NCBI RefSeq assembly: GCF_037890675.1
Contig: NZ_CP149574.1
Location: 992,001 to 1,056,000, forward strand
DNA from: Methylovirgula sp. 4M-Z18
GTDB lineage: Bacteria; Pseudomonadota; Alphaproteobacteria; Rhizobiales; Beijerinckiaceae
Length of the DNA: 64,000 nucleotides
Direction of reading: 5' to 3'
Positions 44,142 to 53,192 of this stretch are shown in pieces. The position numbers were made by a program, and so were the translations under genes. The notes beneath the pieces are model-generated. The model saw only the letters and a list, made by a program, of their open reading frames with translations, had not been told where the DNA came from and did not search any database. Position 1 is the first letter of the stretch. Every line of letters begins with the position of its first letter.

Positions 44142-45500
44142 ATGAGCGACACCGAAGCCAATCGTCTTTCCGCCCGTGCCGCGCGCTATGCGCGGGTCGG
44201 GGCCAATGTGGGCGGTGTTGCCGCCCGCATCGCCGGCAGTCGGTTGTTGGGGCTCGATGCGGGCACCGGCAATGCGGCCTCGTTGGCGCGGGCGCTTGGC
44301 GGGCTCAAGGGCCCAATCATGAAAGTGGCGCAACTGCTTTCGACCATTCCCGAAGCGCTGCCGCCCGAATATGCGGAGGAATTGCAAAAGCTGCAGAGCG
44401 AGGCGCCGCCGATGGGCGCGGCCTTCGTGAAGCGGCGGATGATTGCCGAGCTTGGGCAGGATTGGGCCGCGCGCTACGGCGCGTTCGATCTGCATCCGGC
44501 CGCCGCCGCGTCATTGGGGCAGGTGCATCGTGCCACCGATCTTGCCGGCGTGCCGCTCGCGGTGAAGCTGCAATACCCGGAAATGAAATCGGCTGTCGAA
44601 GCCGATTTGAGCCAATTGGAATTGCTGTTCTCGCTCCATCGCCGCATGAATCCGGCGATCGATACGCGCGAAATCGTCAAGGAGATCGGTGCGCGCATCC
44701 GCGAGGAACTCGATTACCGGCGCGAGGCGCAACATGCCGCGCTCTATGGCGCAATGCTCGCCGCGGTGGACGAGGTGCGCGTGCCGAAGGTACGCGAGGA
44801 CCTTTCCACCGGCCGGCTGCTGACCATGGATTGGCTCGAGGGTGAAAAGCTCCTGTCGTTCAAGACCGCGACGCAAGAGGCGCGCAATCGCATCGGCGTC
44901 GCGATGTTCAAGGCTTGGTGGTATCCATTTAGCCAATATGGCGTCATTCACGGCGACCCGCATCTGGGCAATTACACGGTCTATCGCGAAGCGGGCGAGG
45001 CGCAGGGCATCAATCTGCTCGATTACGGCTGCATCCGGATTTTCCCGTGCAGCTTCGTCGGTGGGGTTGTCGATCTCTATGAGGGCCTGAAACAGGGCGA
45101 TGCCGCCCGCGTCGTGCACGCCTATGAGACCTGGGGGTTCAAAGGCCTCCGGAAGGATGTGATCGAGGTTTTGAACATCTGGGCGCGCTTCATTTACGGG
45201 CCGCTGCTCGACGACCGCGTGCGCACCATCGCCAACGGCGTCGCCCCCGGCCAATATGGCCGCCGCGAGGCTTTTGCCGTGCATCAGGCGCTGAAGGAGA
45301 AGGGGCCGGTGCTGGTGCCGCGCGAATTCGTCTTCATGGACCGGGCGGCCATCGGTCTTGGCGGCGTGTTTCTACACCTGAATGCAGAGCTGAATTTCCA
45401 CGATCTGTTCAATCACGCGATTGCGGATTTTTCGCTTGAGCGCGTCGCTGGGCGGCAGGCGAAGGCCTTGGCGGGGCAGGGGCTGGCGGTACCTGCTTGA
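44142..45500 (+). CDS. ABC1/UbiB (AarF)-family atypical kinase
   Basis: A 452-residue member of the ABC1 family, whose members act as ATPases or kinases in quinone synthesis and other roles. The family KxGQ motif appears as KVAQ (IMKVAQLLSTIPEALPPEYA, about residue 62), so the Gly is Ala. The Ala-rich loop AAASLGQVHRA replaces the P-loop, and HGDPHLGNY and LLDYG carry the catalytic and metal residues. No membrane helices are evident at the C-terminus, unlike UbiB. It probably shares an operon with RidA and is followed by a terminator. Confidence 0.85.
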   Translation: MSDTEANRLSARAARYARVGANVGGVAARIAGSRLLGLDAGTGNAASLARALGGLKGPIMKVAQLLSTIPEALPPEYAEELQKLQSEAPPMGAAFVKRRMIAELGQDWAARYGAFDLHPAAAASLGQVHRATDLAGVPLAVKLQYPEMKSAVEADLSQLELLFSLHRRMNPAIDTREIVKEIGARIREELDYRREAQHAALYGAMLAAVDEVRVPKVREDLSTGRLLTMDWLEGEKLLSFKTATQEARNRIGVAMFKAWWYPFSQYGVIHGDPHLGNYTVYREAGEAQGINLLDYGCIRIFPCSFVGGVVDLYEGLKQGDAARVVHAYETWGFKGLRKDVIEVLNIWARFIYGPLLDDRVRTIANGVAPGQYGRREAFAVHQALKEKGPVLVPREFVFMDRAAIGLGGVFLHLNAELNFHDLFNHAIADFSLERVAGRQAKALAGQGLAVPA

Positions 45501-45510
45501 GTTCAAAACG

Positions 45511-45535
45511 GAAAGCCGCCTTTTCGGCGGCTTTC
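45511..45535 (+). terminator. Hairpin terminator after ABC1 kinase gene
   Basis: GAAAGCCGCC (45511-45520) and GGCGGCTTTC (45526-45535) form a perfect 10-bp stem around a 5-base loop, ten bases after the stop codon. No extended T-run follows, but the stem is strong. Confidence 0.6.
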
Positions 45536-45581
45536 GAGCGGGAATTCTTGGCCTCTTCGCGTGTGTGTCGCGTGTTGACGG

Positions 45582-45776
45582 TCAGTGTCTCGTCTGCTGT
45601 GTGCTGGATCTCAGCTTTTCAATTTCTTCTTTTAAGTACAATTTCTTACGTTTCAGTTCGACGATTTTGAGGTCGCTGGAGCTAGGGCTGATCCTCTCGA
45701 ATTCGATTTCTTTTTCAATGGCTTGATGGCGGCGTTCCAATTCTGACAGATGGGCTTGTAACGACATGCGTGCCAT
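45582..45776 (-). CDS. DUF465 family small coiled-coil protein
   Basis: A 64-residue highly charged helical protein (SLQAHLSELERRHQAIEKEI, then LKIVELKRKKLYLKEEIEKL) of the DUF465/YdcH type. It contains the usual Lys-Lys-rich turn between two helices. Function is unknown in the family. It diverges from a second DUF465 gene 307 bases away; the intergenic stretch 45777-46083 shows no other gene. Confidence 0.85.
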   Translation of the reverse strand: MARMSLQAHLSELERRHQAIEKEIEFERISPSSSDLKIVELKRKKLYLKEEIEKLRSSTQQTRH

Positions 45777-46083
45777 TCCTTCTGCTATTTCAGACGACAG
45801 GATTGTGACACGGATTCACAGGTCCGCAAGAGTTTATCGGCCCGTTGGGCGATCAAATTTTTTCTTCGCTGCTTGCGCCGCTGCATGGAGACGAACTCAC
45901 CGGCCGGGCATGTGAAACATGGCAAAAAATCGACAAAATCCATCGGCGAAGACTGGCCGCGGAGGGCCGTGTCGGCGCGCCGCTTAGGCCTTGCGATTGT
46001 TTGGCGCTACGCTCATAGTTGCGGCCGGAATCGGTTTGGCCCCGTCAGAGCCTTTGTTGCGGTGCGGTATCGTAGGGCGCGCA

Positions 46084-46302
46084 ATGCGGAATAATTTGAC
46101 TGAAGACGAGCGTATCGCCTTCACGGAAGAGCTTGAGCGACTGCGTCAGGAGCATCGCGATCTGGATACCGCCATTCTGGCCCTGCAGGCCATGGGAACG
46201 GGCGATCAATTGCAGGTCCAGCGGCTGAAGAAGCGCAAATTGATCCTGCGCGACCGGATCAGCTATCTGGAAGATTGCCTGACCCCCGACATTATCGCGT
46301 GA
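46084..46302 (+). CDS. DUF465 family small coiled-coil protein
   Basis: A 72-residue helical-hairpin protein ([20 protein letters not shown], then [20 protein letters not shown]) of the DUF465 type. ATG 46084 gives the usual family start; the frame from 45991 adds a hydrophobic stretch that does not fit. It lies 82 bases upstream of purE and may share its promoter. The two DUF465 proteins here are only loosely similar to each other. Confidence 0.85.
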   Translation: MRNNLTEDERIAFTEELERLRQEHRDLDTAILALQAMGTGDQLQVQRLKKRKLILRDRISYLEDCLTPDIIA

Positions 46303-46384
46303 GCCGGTTGGCGCATTCTTGCCCTTTGGCTGGCTTTCCCGTAAGTCCGCGCCTCCATTCTTAAAAGCAGAAGGTCTCAACGCT

Positions 46385-46888
46385 TTGGCTGCCGAAACCG
46401 CCTCTCCCGCCGTTGCGATTATCATGGGCAGTCAGTCCGATTGGGCGACCATGCGTCATGCCGCCGAAACGTTGAACACGCTCGGCATCGCCTATGATGC
46501 GCGGGTCGTTTCGGCCCATCGCACGCCCGATCGCCTGGTCGCCTTTGCCAAGGGTGCAAAGGGGGAGGGATTTCAGGTCATTATCGCGGGTGCGGGCGGC
46601 GCGGCCCATCTGCCCGGTATGACGGCGGCGATGACGCCCTTGCCGGTCTTTGGCGTTCCGGTCGAATCGAAGGCCCTGTCGGGGCAGGATTCCTTGCTCT
46701 CGATCGTGCAGATGCCGGCCGGCATTCCGGTCGGCACCTTGGCCATCGGCCGGTCCGGCGCCGTCAATGCGGCACTGCTCGCCGCGAGCGTGCTGGCCTT
46801 GCACGACGCCGAACTGGCGGCCCGCCTCGATGCGTGGCGGGCGGCGCAGACGGCGGCGGTCGCCGAACGGCCGAGGGAGGAGCCATGA
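46385..46888 (+). CDS. purE: N5-carboxyaminoimidazole ribonucleotide mutase
   Basis: A 167-residue purine-synthesis enzyme that interconverts N5-CAIR and CAIR. The motifs [27 protein letters not shown] (catalytic His region) and [17 protein letters not shown] are intact. I choose TTG 46385, which has AGAAGGT upstream and gives the normal length, over a TTG at 46319. It overlaps purK by four bases (ATGA). Confidence 0.95.
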   Translation: MAAETASPAVAIIMGSQSDWATMRHAAETLNTLGIAYDARVVSAHRTPDRLVAFAKGAKGEGFQVIIAGAGGAAHLPGMTAAMTPLPVFGVPVESKALSGQDSLLSIVQMPAGIPVGTLAIGRSGAVNAALLAASVLALHDAELAARLDAWRAAQTAAVAERPREEP

Positions 46889-47970
46889 ATATCGCGCCTG
46901 GCGATACGATCGGCATTTTGGGCGGCGGCCAGCTTGGCCGCATGCTCGCGATTGCCGCGAGCGGGCTGGGATTGAAGGTCCACATCTTCGCGCCCGAGGC
47001 GGATAGCCCGGCGTTTGAGGTCGCGGTGGCCCATACGGTCGCCGATTATGCCGATGAGGCCGCCTTGGCTGCCTTCGCCGCGCAAGTCTCTGTGATCACC
47101 TATGAATTCGAGAACGTCCCGGCGCCGACGGCCGAGTTCCTGAACAAGCTCAAGCCCGTCTATCCCGATCCCAGGGCCCTTGCGATCACGCAGGACCGCG
47201 TGGCCGAGAAGGATTTTGTTACCTCGCTCGGTGTCGGCACGGCCCCTTACGTTCCGGTCGACGATCCGGGCAGCCTTCTGCGAGCGGTCGCGCAACTGGG
47301 CCGCCCCTCGATTCTGAAGACCCGTCGCTTCGGTTATGACGGCAAGGGGCAGGGCACCATCCGCGAGGGTACCGATGTCTCCGCGGTCTTTCGCGGTCTC
47401 GGCGGCGTGCCGTGCATCCTGGAGGGCTTCGTTGCCTTCACCCGCGAGATTTCGGTGATCGCCGCCCACGGCGTGGACGGCTCATTCGCCGCCTATGATG
47501 TCTGCGAGAACGAGCATGCGCACCATATCTTGAGCCGCACGCGCGTGCCGGCGCGGATCGCCCCCGAAACGGCGGCGAAGGCCATCGCGGTCACCAAGAC
47601 GCTGACCGACGCGCTCGGTTATGTCGGAGTCGTGGCGGTCGAAATGTTCGTGACCGTCGATTCGGAAGGCCGCGAGGACCTTCTCGTGAACGAGCTCGCC
47701 CCGCGGGTCCATAATTCCGGGCATTGGACGCTCGGCGGCGCGGTCACCAGCCAGTTCGAGCAGCATATCCGCGCGGTGTGCGGCTGGCCGCTCGGGTTGC
47801 CGCGCCGGCACGGCGCCATCGAGATGCGCAATCTGATCGGCGATGATGTGCAGGATTGGCGGAAAATCCTGAGCGAACCGGGCGCCAGTCTGCGGCTTTA
47901 CGGCAAGGGGAAAGCTCGTCCCGGCCGCAAGATGGGCCATGTGACGGTGGTGACGCCGGAAAACCGGTAA
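46885..47970 (+). CDS. purK: 5-(carboxyamino)imidazole ribonucleotide synthase
   Basis: A 361-residue ATP-grasp enzyme that carboxylates AIR using ATP and bicarbonate, supplying PurE. The N-terminal [21 protein letters not shown], the ATP-grasp [11 protein letters not shown], and [16 protein letters not shown] are diagnostic. ATG 46885 overlaps the purE stop and follows GGGAGG. The order purE-purK is the standard bacterial operon. Confidence 0.96.
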   Translation: MNIAPGDTIGILGGGQLGRMLAIAASGLGLKVHIFAPEADSPAFEVAVAHTVADYADEAALAAFAAQVSVITYEFENVPAPTAEFLNKLKPVYPDPRALAITQDRVAEKDFVTSLGVGTAPYVPVDDPGSLLRAVAQLGRPSILKTRRFGYDGKGQGTIREGTDVSAVFRGLGGVPCILEGFVAFTREISVIAAHGVDGSFAAYDVCENEHAHHILSRTRVPARIAPETAAKAIAVTKTLTDALGYVGVVAVEMFVTVDSEGREDLLVNELAPRVHNSGHWTLGGAVTSQFEQHIRAVCGWPLGLPRRHGAIEMRNLIGDDVQDWRKILSEPGASLRLYGKGKARPGRKMGHVTVVTPENR

Positions 47971-48016
47971 ATCTGCTTTCACGGCTTTGCCTCCCGAGAC
48001 CGAAGCGGCAAAAAAA

Positions 48017-48044
48017 TTGACAAATCTGGGAAAGAACATATAAT
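48017..48044 (+). promoter_or_regulatory. Perfect-consensus sigma-70-type promoter
   Basis: TTGACA (48017-48022) and TATAAT (48039-48044) are separated by 16 bases. Both hexamers match the consensus exactly, which is unusual in a GC-rich alphaproteobacterium. Transcription should begin near 48051, just ahead of a 48-codon ORF, and could also read on towards rpsU. Confidence 0.65.
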
Positions 48045-48072
48045 GAACGCGCGTTTTATCCAGGAATTACAA

Positions 48073-48219
48073 ATGCATGAGTCGGGGGACGGACACGCGC
48101 GAGGGAGCAACAACGACCCGCCCACTTCAATTTCAAAACCATCGAATACCGGCTGGCGGCGGCGGGACCTGCGTGAGAACGATAGCGAGGCATATGAAAT
48201 TTTTTTGGAAACAAACTAA
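48073..48219 (+). CDS. Possible small protein of 48 residues
   Basis: ATG 48073 follows a CAGGA site by eight bases and lies about 22 bases after the predicted transcription start of the consensus promoter. The product is hydrophilic, with a Ser/Asn/Pro-rich first half and a charged second half ending EAYEIFLETN. I do not recognise it. The alternative is a non-coding RNA from the same promoter. From 48220 to about 48563 the sequence (AT-rich at first) shows no other gene and leads into rpsU. Confidence 0.35.
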   Translation: MHESGDGHARGSNNDPPTSISKPSNTGWRRRDLRENDSEAYEIFLETN

Positions 48220-48563
48220 TACGGCGAATATATTTTATTATTCAATGTGTTACGTGATTTTCTGGGCGAAAATAGAGCGATTCAACGTGGTTTAGGGCGG
48301 TCGGCAGGCTGTCTTTGCCCATAAGAATGCTTAAGAATCGCCTCGTTTCAACTTGCCTTCGACGGCCCCGCGTCGACTGTCGACTGCCAACTCTGGACCG
48401 CACCATTTTCGAATGCGATTGCCTTGGGTTTCCAGCGGTTTTAGGTGGACAGGTTGGGGGAGTTCTGGTATTCGCTCCTCAATTGCTGGCCGCCGTCGCG
48501 TCCGGCTCAAGACTCGTTGACTCTAACCGGCCTCGATTTAGGCCATAGACAGGATGGTTCCGC

Positions 48564-48809
48564 GTGCAAGTTCTCGTTCGCGACAATAACGTCGATCAGG
48601 CTCTCAAGGCGCTCAAGAAGAAGATGCAGCGCGAAGGTATTTTCCGCGAAATGAAGCTTCGCGGTCATTATGAGAAGCCGTCCGAGAAGAAAGCGCGTGA
48701 AAAGGCTGAAGCCGTGCGTCGTGCCCGCAAGCTTGCCCGCAAGAAGATGCAGCGCGAAGGCCTGCTGCCGATGAAGCCCAAGGTGATGATGGGCGGCAGC
48801 GCGCGTTAA
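48564..48809 (+). CDS. rpsU: 30S ribosomal protein S21
   Basis: An 81-residue S21. The conserved start [20 protein letters not shown] and the basic repeat region KMQREG (twice) are typical, with the alphaproteobacterial C-terminal extension [12 protein letters not shown]. It starts with GTG, preceded by AGGATGG. S21 binds the 16S 3' end near the anti-Shine-Dalgarno and aids initiation. The gene stands alone. Confidence 0.97.
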   Translation: MQVLVRDNNVDQALKALKKKMQREGIFREMKLRGHYEKPSEKKAREKAEAVRRARKLARKKMQREGLLPMKPKVMMGGSAR

Positions 48810-48990
48810 TTCGGGTTGTCAGCCGCAGGGTTCAAAACCCGCGAAGCTGCCGGATTGTAAAGTTTTCGTTCGGCGCCCCGCAGCTTGTTGCGTGGGCGCC
48901 GTATTCATTTGTTAATCATATGTGCTTAATGAATCCGCCCCGAAAGGCGGGCTCGCTCCCCTAATACCGTCATAAAAGAGCCGTCAGGCC

Positions 48991-49869
48991 ATGGAGATCT
49001 GGATCGTGAACAGGTTAGCGCTCGAGAATACGCCCATTCGTCAGCCGCTAAAGGTCGGGCGTTGCACGCTCATTGGCGTCGCGATGATTGCCGCCGCTTT
49101 CGTGGCCGGGTGCACCAGTTCCGCTCCGGGGCGTGGTCCGGGCTTCGCCGAGGTCGATCCGGGCGTCGCGAGTTCGGGCAACATTGCTTCGCTGTCCGAC
49201 GTCATTCAGCGCAACCCCAATGATCCTACGGCCTATTTGACCCGTGGCGGCGCCTATGCCCGCTCCGCCCGCTATCAAGAAGCGATTCACGATTTCTCGC
49301 AGGCGATCAAACTCGACCCCAATTCCGCCGACGCCTACACCAACCGCGCGCTGGCCTATCGGCAGATCGGCCAGAACGACAAGGCCCTCGAGGATTTCAA
49401 CCAGGCGATCGCCGTCAACCCCAATCATACGTCCGCCTATATCGGCCGTGCCAACCTGTTGCGTACCCAGGGCAATCTGGTGGCGGCCCTTGCCGATCTC
49501 GATCAGGCGATCCGCCTTGCTCCGGAAAATCCGCAGTCGTTCCACGCGCGTGGCTTGATCTATCAGAAACAGGGCGATTGCGTCCAAGCGATCAGCAATT
49601 TCGACAATGCGATCGACCGCAATCCGTTCGTGGCCGCGCCTTACCTCGCGCGCGGTCAATGCGAGATAGCAGGCGGCAAATACGACGCGGCGATCGAAGA
49701 TTTTAATGCCGCGCTGAACGTCGACACGAAGATCCCCGGCGGCTGGTCGGGGCTTGGTCTTGCTTATGAGCGTCAGGGCAATCGTTCGAAGGCGCAGGAA
49801 TCCTACAATCACGCGCTCACGGTCGATCCGAATGACGAGCTGGCGCACGCAGGCTTGGCGCGCCTGTAA
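48991..49869 (+). CDS. TPR-repeat lipoprotein
   Basis: A 292-residue protein with a long N-terminal region, a hydrophobic stretch (IGVAMIAAAFVAGC) and a lipobox ending at Cys41. About six tetratricopeptide repeats follow (residues about 75-290), for example AYLTRGGAYARSARYQEAIH and AYTNRALAYRQIGQNDKALE. It is probably a membrane-anchored scaffold facing the periplasm. The start is uncertain, as a 20-residue shorter form would still carry the signal. It resembles NlpI-like proteins only in general design. Confidence 0.85.
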   Translation: MEIWIVNRLALENTPIRQPLKVGRCTLIGVAMIAAAFVAGCTSSAPGRGPGFAEVDPGVASSGNIASLSDVIQRNPNDPTAYLTRGGAYARSARYQEAIHDFSQAIKLDPNSADAYTNRALAYRQIGQNDKALEDFNQAIAVNPNHTSAYIGRANLLRTQGNLVAALADLDQAIRLAPENPQSFHARGLIYQKQGDCVQAISNFDNAIDRNPFVAAPYLARGQCEIAGGKYDAAIEDFNAALNVDTKIPGGWSGLGLAYERQGNRSKAQESYNHALTVDPNDELAHAGLARL

Positions 49870-49914
49870 TTGCGTTAGGCGCGGGTTTTCAAGCTTCGGC
49901 GGGTGGAACTGGAA

Positions 49915-50742
49915 CTATTTCAGCCCGCTCGCATGAGCAGGGGTTGGCACCTTTTGGTCGATCCACGTCAGGACCTTCCCCAAGACATCCCCCATGGCCA
50001 GATGGCCAGCGCCGCTTACCCGGATGAATTGTTTGGGCCCATTTGCGAGCGCAAAGAGCTTTTCGGCGAAGCGAATGGGGATGACGCGGTCTTTGCTGCC
50101 GTGCACCATCAGAACCGGCACGCTCACCCGGCCGATCCATTGATCGGCGCGGTATTGATCCTGGAGAAATAGCCGCGCCGGAAAGAACCAGAAGCGGTCG
50201 GCCGCGACATCCGCCACCGACGAATAAGGCGAATCAAGAACGAGCGCCGCCGACTCGTGTTGCATCGCGAGCTTGATCGCGACGCCCGTGCCCAACGATT
50301 CGCCCATGATGATCAGGCGCTTCGGCGAAATCTGCTGTGCCATGGCATATTGATAGCCGGCCTCAGCATCGGCATGGAGGCCCGCCTCGCCCATGCTGCC
50401 GCTCGAGCCGGGATAGCCGCGATATTCGACCGCCAGAAGGCCGTTGCCATTGGCGACGAGCTTTTTGAACCGGTGTTCGCGTCCGGCGATCGTGCCGGCA
50501 TTGCCGTGAAAATAAAGGATCAGCGGGCGGTCGCCGGCTGGCGGGACGTACCAGGCGTGGAGGTGCTCGCCATCTGCCGTGGTGAGGGTGAGATCTGTGC
50601 CACTGTGTAGGCCGATGTCCTGCGGCGTTTTGACGTCGCCGATGGGGACATAGATGAGAGCCCTTTGAAAGGTAACGGTTGCGGCGAGCGCACAGAAATA
50701 GATGCAGGCACCGATCAGGAAGGCCCATTTCAGTGCGTGCAT
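49915..50742 (-). CDS. Alpha/beta hydrolase with N-terminal membrane anchor
   Basis: A 275-residue serine hydrolase of the YfhR/BEM46-like group, with one N-terminal membrane helix (about residues 5-25). The oxyanion segment LYFHGNAGT is at about 75-85, the nucleophile elbow GESLGTG at about 146, Asp in HGSKDRVIP, and His in GAGHLAMG. The substrate is unknown; the family includes esterases and acyl hydrolases. It is transcribed towards the TPR gene, 45 bases apart, and follows chpT by 18 bases. Confidence 0.9.
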   Translation of the reverse strand: MHALKWAFLIGACIYFCALAATVTFQRALIYVPIGDVKTPQDIGLHSGTDLTLTTADGEHLHAWYVPPAGDRPLILYFHGNAGTIAGREHRFKKLVANGNGLLAVEYRGYPGSSGSMGEAGLHADAEAGYQYAMAQQISPKRLIIMGESLGTGVAIKLAMQHESAALVLDSPYSSVADVAADRFWFFPARLFLQDQYRADQWIGRVSVPVLMVHGSKDRVIPIRFAEKLFALANGPKQFIRVSGAGHLAMGDVLGKVLTWIDQKVPTPAHASGLK

Positions 50743-50760
50743 GCGCCTCTCCGTTCTTCG

Positions 50761-51408
50761 TCAAGCCGCCTGGGGCGTGGCATCGATCACGATCGCACCG
50801 TCCTGCGCTTGAATCTTGACAGCCATGGCGCAAGCGCGGGCGACGAGCCCCGTATAAAAGGCTTGAATGCCATGCGCGTCGACGGATCCGGTTTCCGGCT
50901 CACCGGCGACCAGCGCGGGAATCGTCTGTGCGAGCCGGCAATAGATGCCCTTCGAGCGCACGCCGAAGACGGGCGTTTCGGCGGGGCCGGTAATGGCGAC
51001 TTGAATCTCGCCGCCGCGCGGAATGGCACTTGCCGCGATCAGGCATAGGTTGAGCAGCAATTTGACCTTGTTTTTCGGCATCAGCACCCGTTCGGCCAGC
51101 CAAACGAGGCTGGTCTTGTCGTCAGCGAACAGGCCGCGCGCGACCGCCTCGGCGGTGCCGGTGTCGATCGCCGCGCCGGCCGATCCGGCCGCGCCGAAGG
51201 CAAGACGGTGATATTCGAGCTTGGCCGAGGCGCTCTTGGCGCTCTTGGCGACGAGTTCGAGCGCCGCAGTCCGCGTTTCCTCGTCGGGATTGTCATCGAG
51301 CATCTCAAGGCCGATGGAAATGGCGCCGACCGGATTGATGACGTCATGGCAGACCTTGGAGCAGAGGAGGGCGGCGAGATCGAGGGAATCGAGGGTCAGA
51401 GCGGTCAT
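50761..51408 (-). CDS. chpT: Histidine phosphotransferase ChpT
   Basis: A 215-residue phosphotransferase that passes phosphate from CckA to CtrA and CpdR in the alphaproteobacterial cell-cycle relay. The phosphoacceptor is His21 in SKVCHDVINPVGAISIGLEM, matching the ChpT dimerisation helix. The rest is a degenerate HATPase-like domain (LLLNLCLIAASAIPRGGEI, about residues 115-133). This gene is a good marker for Alphaproteobacteria. It diverges from the CysQ-like gene over 158 bases. Confidence 0.92.
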   Translation of the reverse strand: MTALTLDSLDLAALLCSKVCHDVINPVGAISIGLEMLDDNPDEETRTAALELVAKSAKSASAKLEYHRLAFGAAGSAGAAIDTGTAEAVARGLFADDKTSLVWLAERVLMPKNKVKLLLNLCLIAASAIPRGGEIQVAITGPAETPVFGVRSKGIYCRLAQTIPALVAGEPETGSVDAHGIQAFYTGLVARACAMAVKIQAQDGAIVIDATPQAA

Positions 51409-51566
51409 TTTTCGTTCCGGTTGGTCTGCCGATTTGGTTTATGCCGAATCAGCCCTACATAGGATGTCTTGGGACGGGAATGGTGATAGCTTGGTGAAAG
51501 ACGCTTGAAAAGCAGCGCGGAATGGATCAATGTCCGCGCCCTGTTTTGGTGGAATAGAGGCCTATT

Positions 51567-52394
51567 TTGAGTGCCATGAATCCTGTGCGGTGCAATGAGA
51601 TTGCCGAGATTTTCGCTGCCCTCTCGGTCAAGGCGGGCGCCGTGATCATGGAAGTATATGGTCGCGGTTGCGCTTTCCGCATGAAATCGGATGCTTCTCC
51701 TGTCTCGGAAGCCGACGAGCTTGCTGAAGAAGTGGTGCTTGCAGGCCTCGCGCGCGAGATTCCCGGTATTCCGGTGATTGCGGAAGAATCGGTGGCGCGC
51801 GGCGAAGTTCCGCCCATTTCGGGCACATTCATCCTGGTCGACCCGCTCGATGGGACCAAGGAATTCATGTGCAAGAACGGCGAGTTTACCGTCAATATCG
51901 CTCTTATTTCGGACGGCGTGCCGATTGCCGGCGCGGTCTATGCGCCGGCGCTGGGCAAATTGTGGTTTGGCGGCGCGGACGCTTACCAATGTGCAGTCGC
52001 GCCAGGTGCGGCTTTGCCGCCGCGCAGCGAATGGTGCGCGTTGAAGACCCGGCCCGCCCCGCGCGACGGCCTCACCGCGGTTGTCAGCCGCTCGCACGGC
52101 GATTTGGCGACTGAGGCGTTTTTGGCGAAATTGCCCGTCAACGAATGCCGATCTGCCGGTTCCTCGCTGAAATTCTGCCTCGTCGCCGAAGGGCTCGCCG
52201 ACGTCTATCCGCGCTTTGCCCCGACCATGGAATGGGATACGGCGGCCGGCGAGGCGGTGCTGCGGGCGGCAGGCGGCAAAATGCTGAATTGCGACAAGAG
52301 CGCCTTCCTTTATGGCAAGACGCCGGAGCAATATCGCAACCCGAGCTTTATCGCTTGGGGCGACGCGGCCTATGCCGAAAAGGCGGCCGTTTAA
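51567..52394 (+). CDS. cysQ: 3'(2'),5'-bisphosphate nucleotidase (inositol-monophosphatase fold)
   Basis: A 275-residue magnesium phosphatase that recycles PAP from sulfate assimilation. Metal-binding motifs are present: the Glu pair of IAEESV, LVDPLDGTKEFMCKNGEFTVNIAL (about residues 90-115) and WDTAAGEAVLRAAGG (about 225-240). The TTG at 51567 has AGAGG six bases upstream; the ATG three codons later is the alternative. The KEF signature distinguishes CysQ from inositol monophosphatase. Confidence 0.92.
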   Translation: MSAMNPVRCNEIAEIFAALSVKAGAVIMEVYGRGCAFRMKSDASPVSEADELAEEVVLAGLAREIPGIPVIAEESVARGEVPPISGTFILVDPLDGTKEFMCKNGEFTVNIALISDGVPIAGAVYAPALGKLWFGGADAYQCAVAPGAALPPRSEWCALKTRPAPRDGLTAVVSRSHGDLATEAFLAKLPVNECRSAGSSLKFCLVAEGLADVYPRFAPTMEWDTAAGEAVLRAAGGKMLNCDKSAFLYGKTPEQYRNPSFIAWGDAAYAEKAAV

Positions 52395-52552
52395 AGCTTC
52401 ATTTACCTTACTCATGTTCTGTTTCCAGAAGAGGCTTCGCGGCTGTCTGCCTTAGCTTTGGCCGAGTCGCGCCATGCGTTTGTCACGTTTGCCCTGGACT
52501 GTGCGACATCGCCCGGATCGTCCAGCCGGTGCGCGAGAACATTGAGGAACCC

Positions 52553-53134
52553 ATGTCAGGAATTTCACGCCGCATGCTGATGGGCCGGGCTGCTTTGGCG
52601 GCCGCATCGATTGCTCTTCCCGCTGGCGCCGCATTTGCGCAGCAGAATTCCGGAACATTCTCGCCGGGTGAGATTGTCGACGATGGCCATAAATTCTTCG
52701 GCACCACATCGCGCGATCTGGCGCAGGTTGTCGAGGCGGCCACCAAGCGGTGGGGGCGGCCGAATGCCTATATTCTGGGCCAGGAAGCATCGGGCGCATT
52801 TTTCGGTGGTCTAAGGTATGGCGAAGGCGTGATGTACACACGCAATGCCGGCGATCAGCATATCTACTGGCAAGGACCGTCCTTCGGCTTCGATACCGGC
52901 GCTGACGGCGACCGCACCATGATGCTGGTTTACAATCTGCCTGCGACTGGCGCGATTCATCAGCGCTTTGGCGGCGTCGACGGCTCGGCTTATTTCGTCG
53001 GCGGTTTCGGTTTTACCGCGTTGCAGGCGGAAGGGATCGTGGTCGTTCCCATTCGCACCGGTCTCGGTCTGCGGCTTGGTGCCAATGTTAACTATCTTAA
53101 GTTCACGCCGCAGGCGACCTGGAATCCATTTTGA
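52553..53134 (+). CDS. eipA: Envelope integrity protein EipA (DUF1134)
   Basis: A 193-residue periplasmic protein of the DUF1134 family, whose Brucella member EipA is needed for envelope integrity. The signal peptide has a twin Arg (GISRRMLMGRAAL) and cleavage near AFA-QQ (about residue 29); a Tat route is possible but Sec is not excluded. The mature domain contains AYILGQEASGAFFGGLRYGEG and the Gly-rich GSAYFVGGFGFTALQAEGI. ATG 52553 follows GAGGAAC. The small beta-barrel fold is family knowledge. Confidence 0.9.
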   Translation: MSGISRRMLMGRAALAAASIALPAGAAFAQQNSGTFSPGEIVDDGHKFFGTTSRDLAQVVEAATKRWGRPNAYILGQEASGAFFGGLRYGEGVMYTRNAGDQHIYWQGPSFGFDTGADGDRTMMLVYNLPATGAIHQRFGGVDGSAYFVGGFGFTALQAEGIVVVPIRTGLGLRLGANVNYLKFTPQATWNPF

Positions 53135-53192
53135 TGACGCTTGATGTCATGCCATGATGGCGAGGACTGGATAAACTCTCTGGCGTGAACCT

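Noticed and set aside
48077-48295. 72-codon ORF downstream of the consensus promoter in another frame
   Set aside because: It overlaps the 48-codon ORF, has no ribosome site at its start and ends in AT-rich sequence; the 48-codon frame has better signals.
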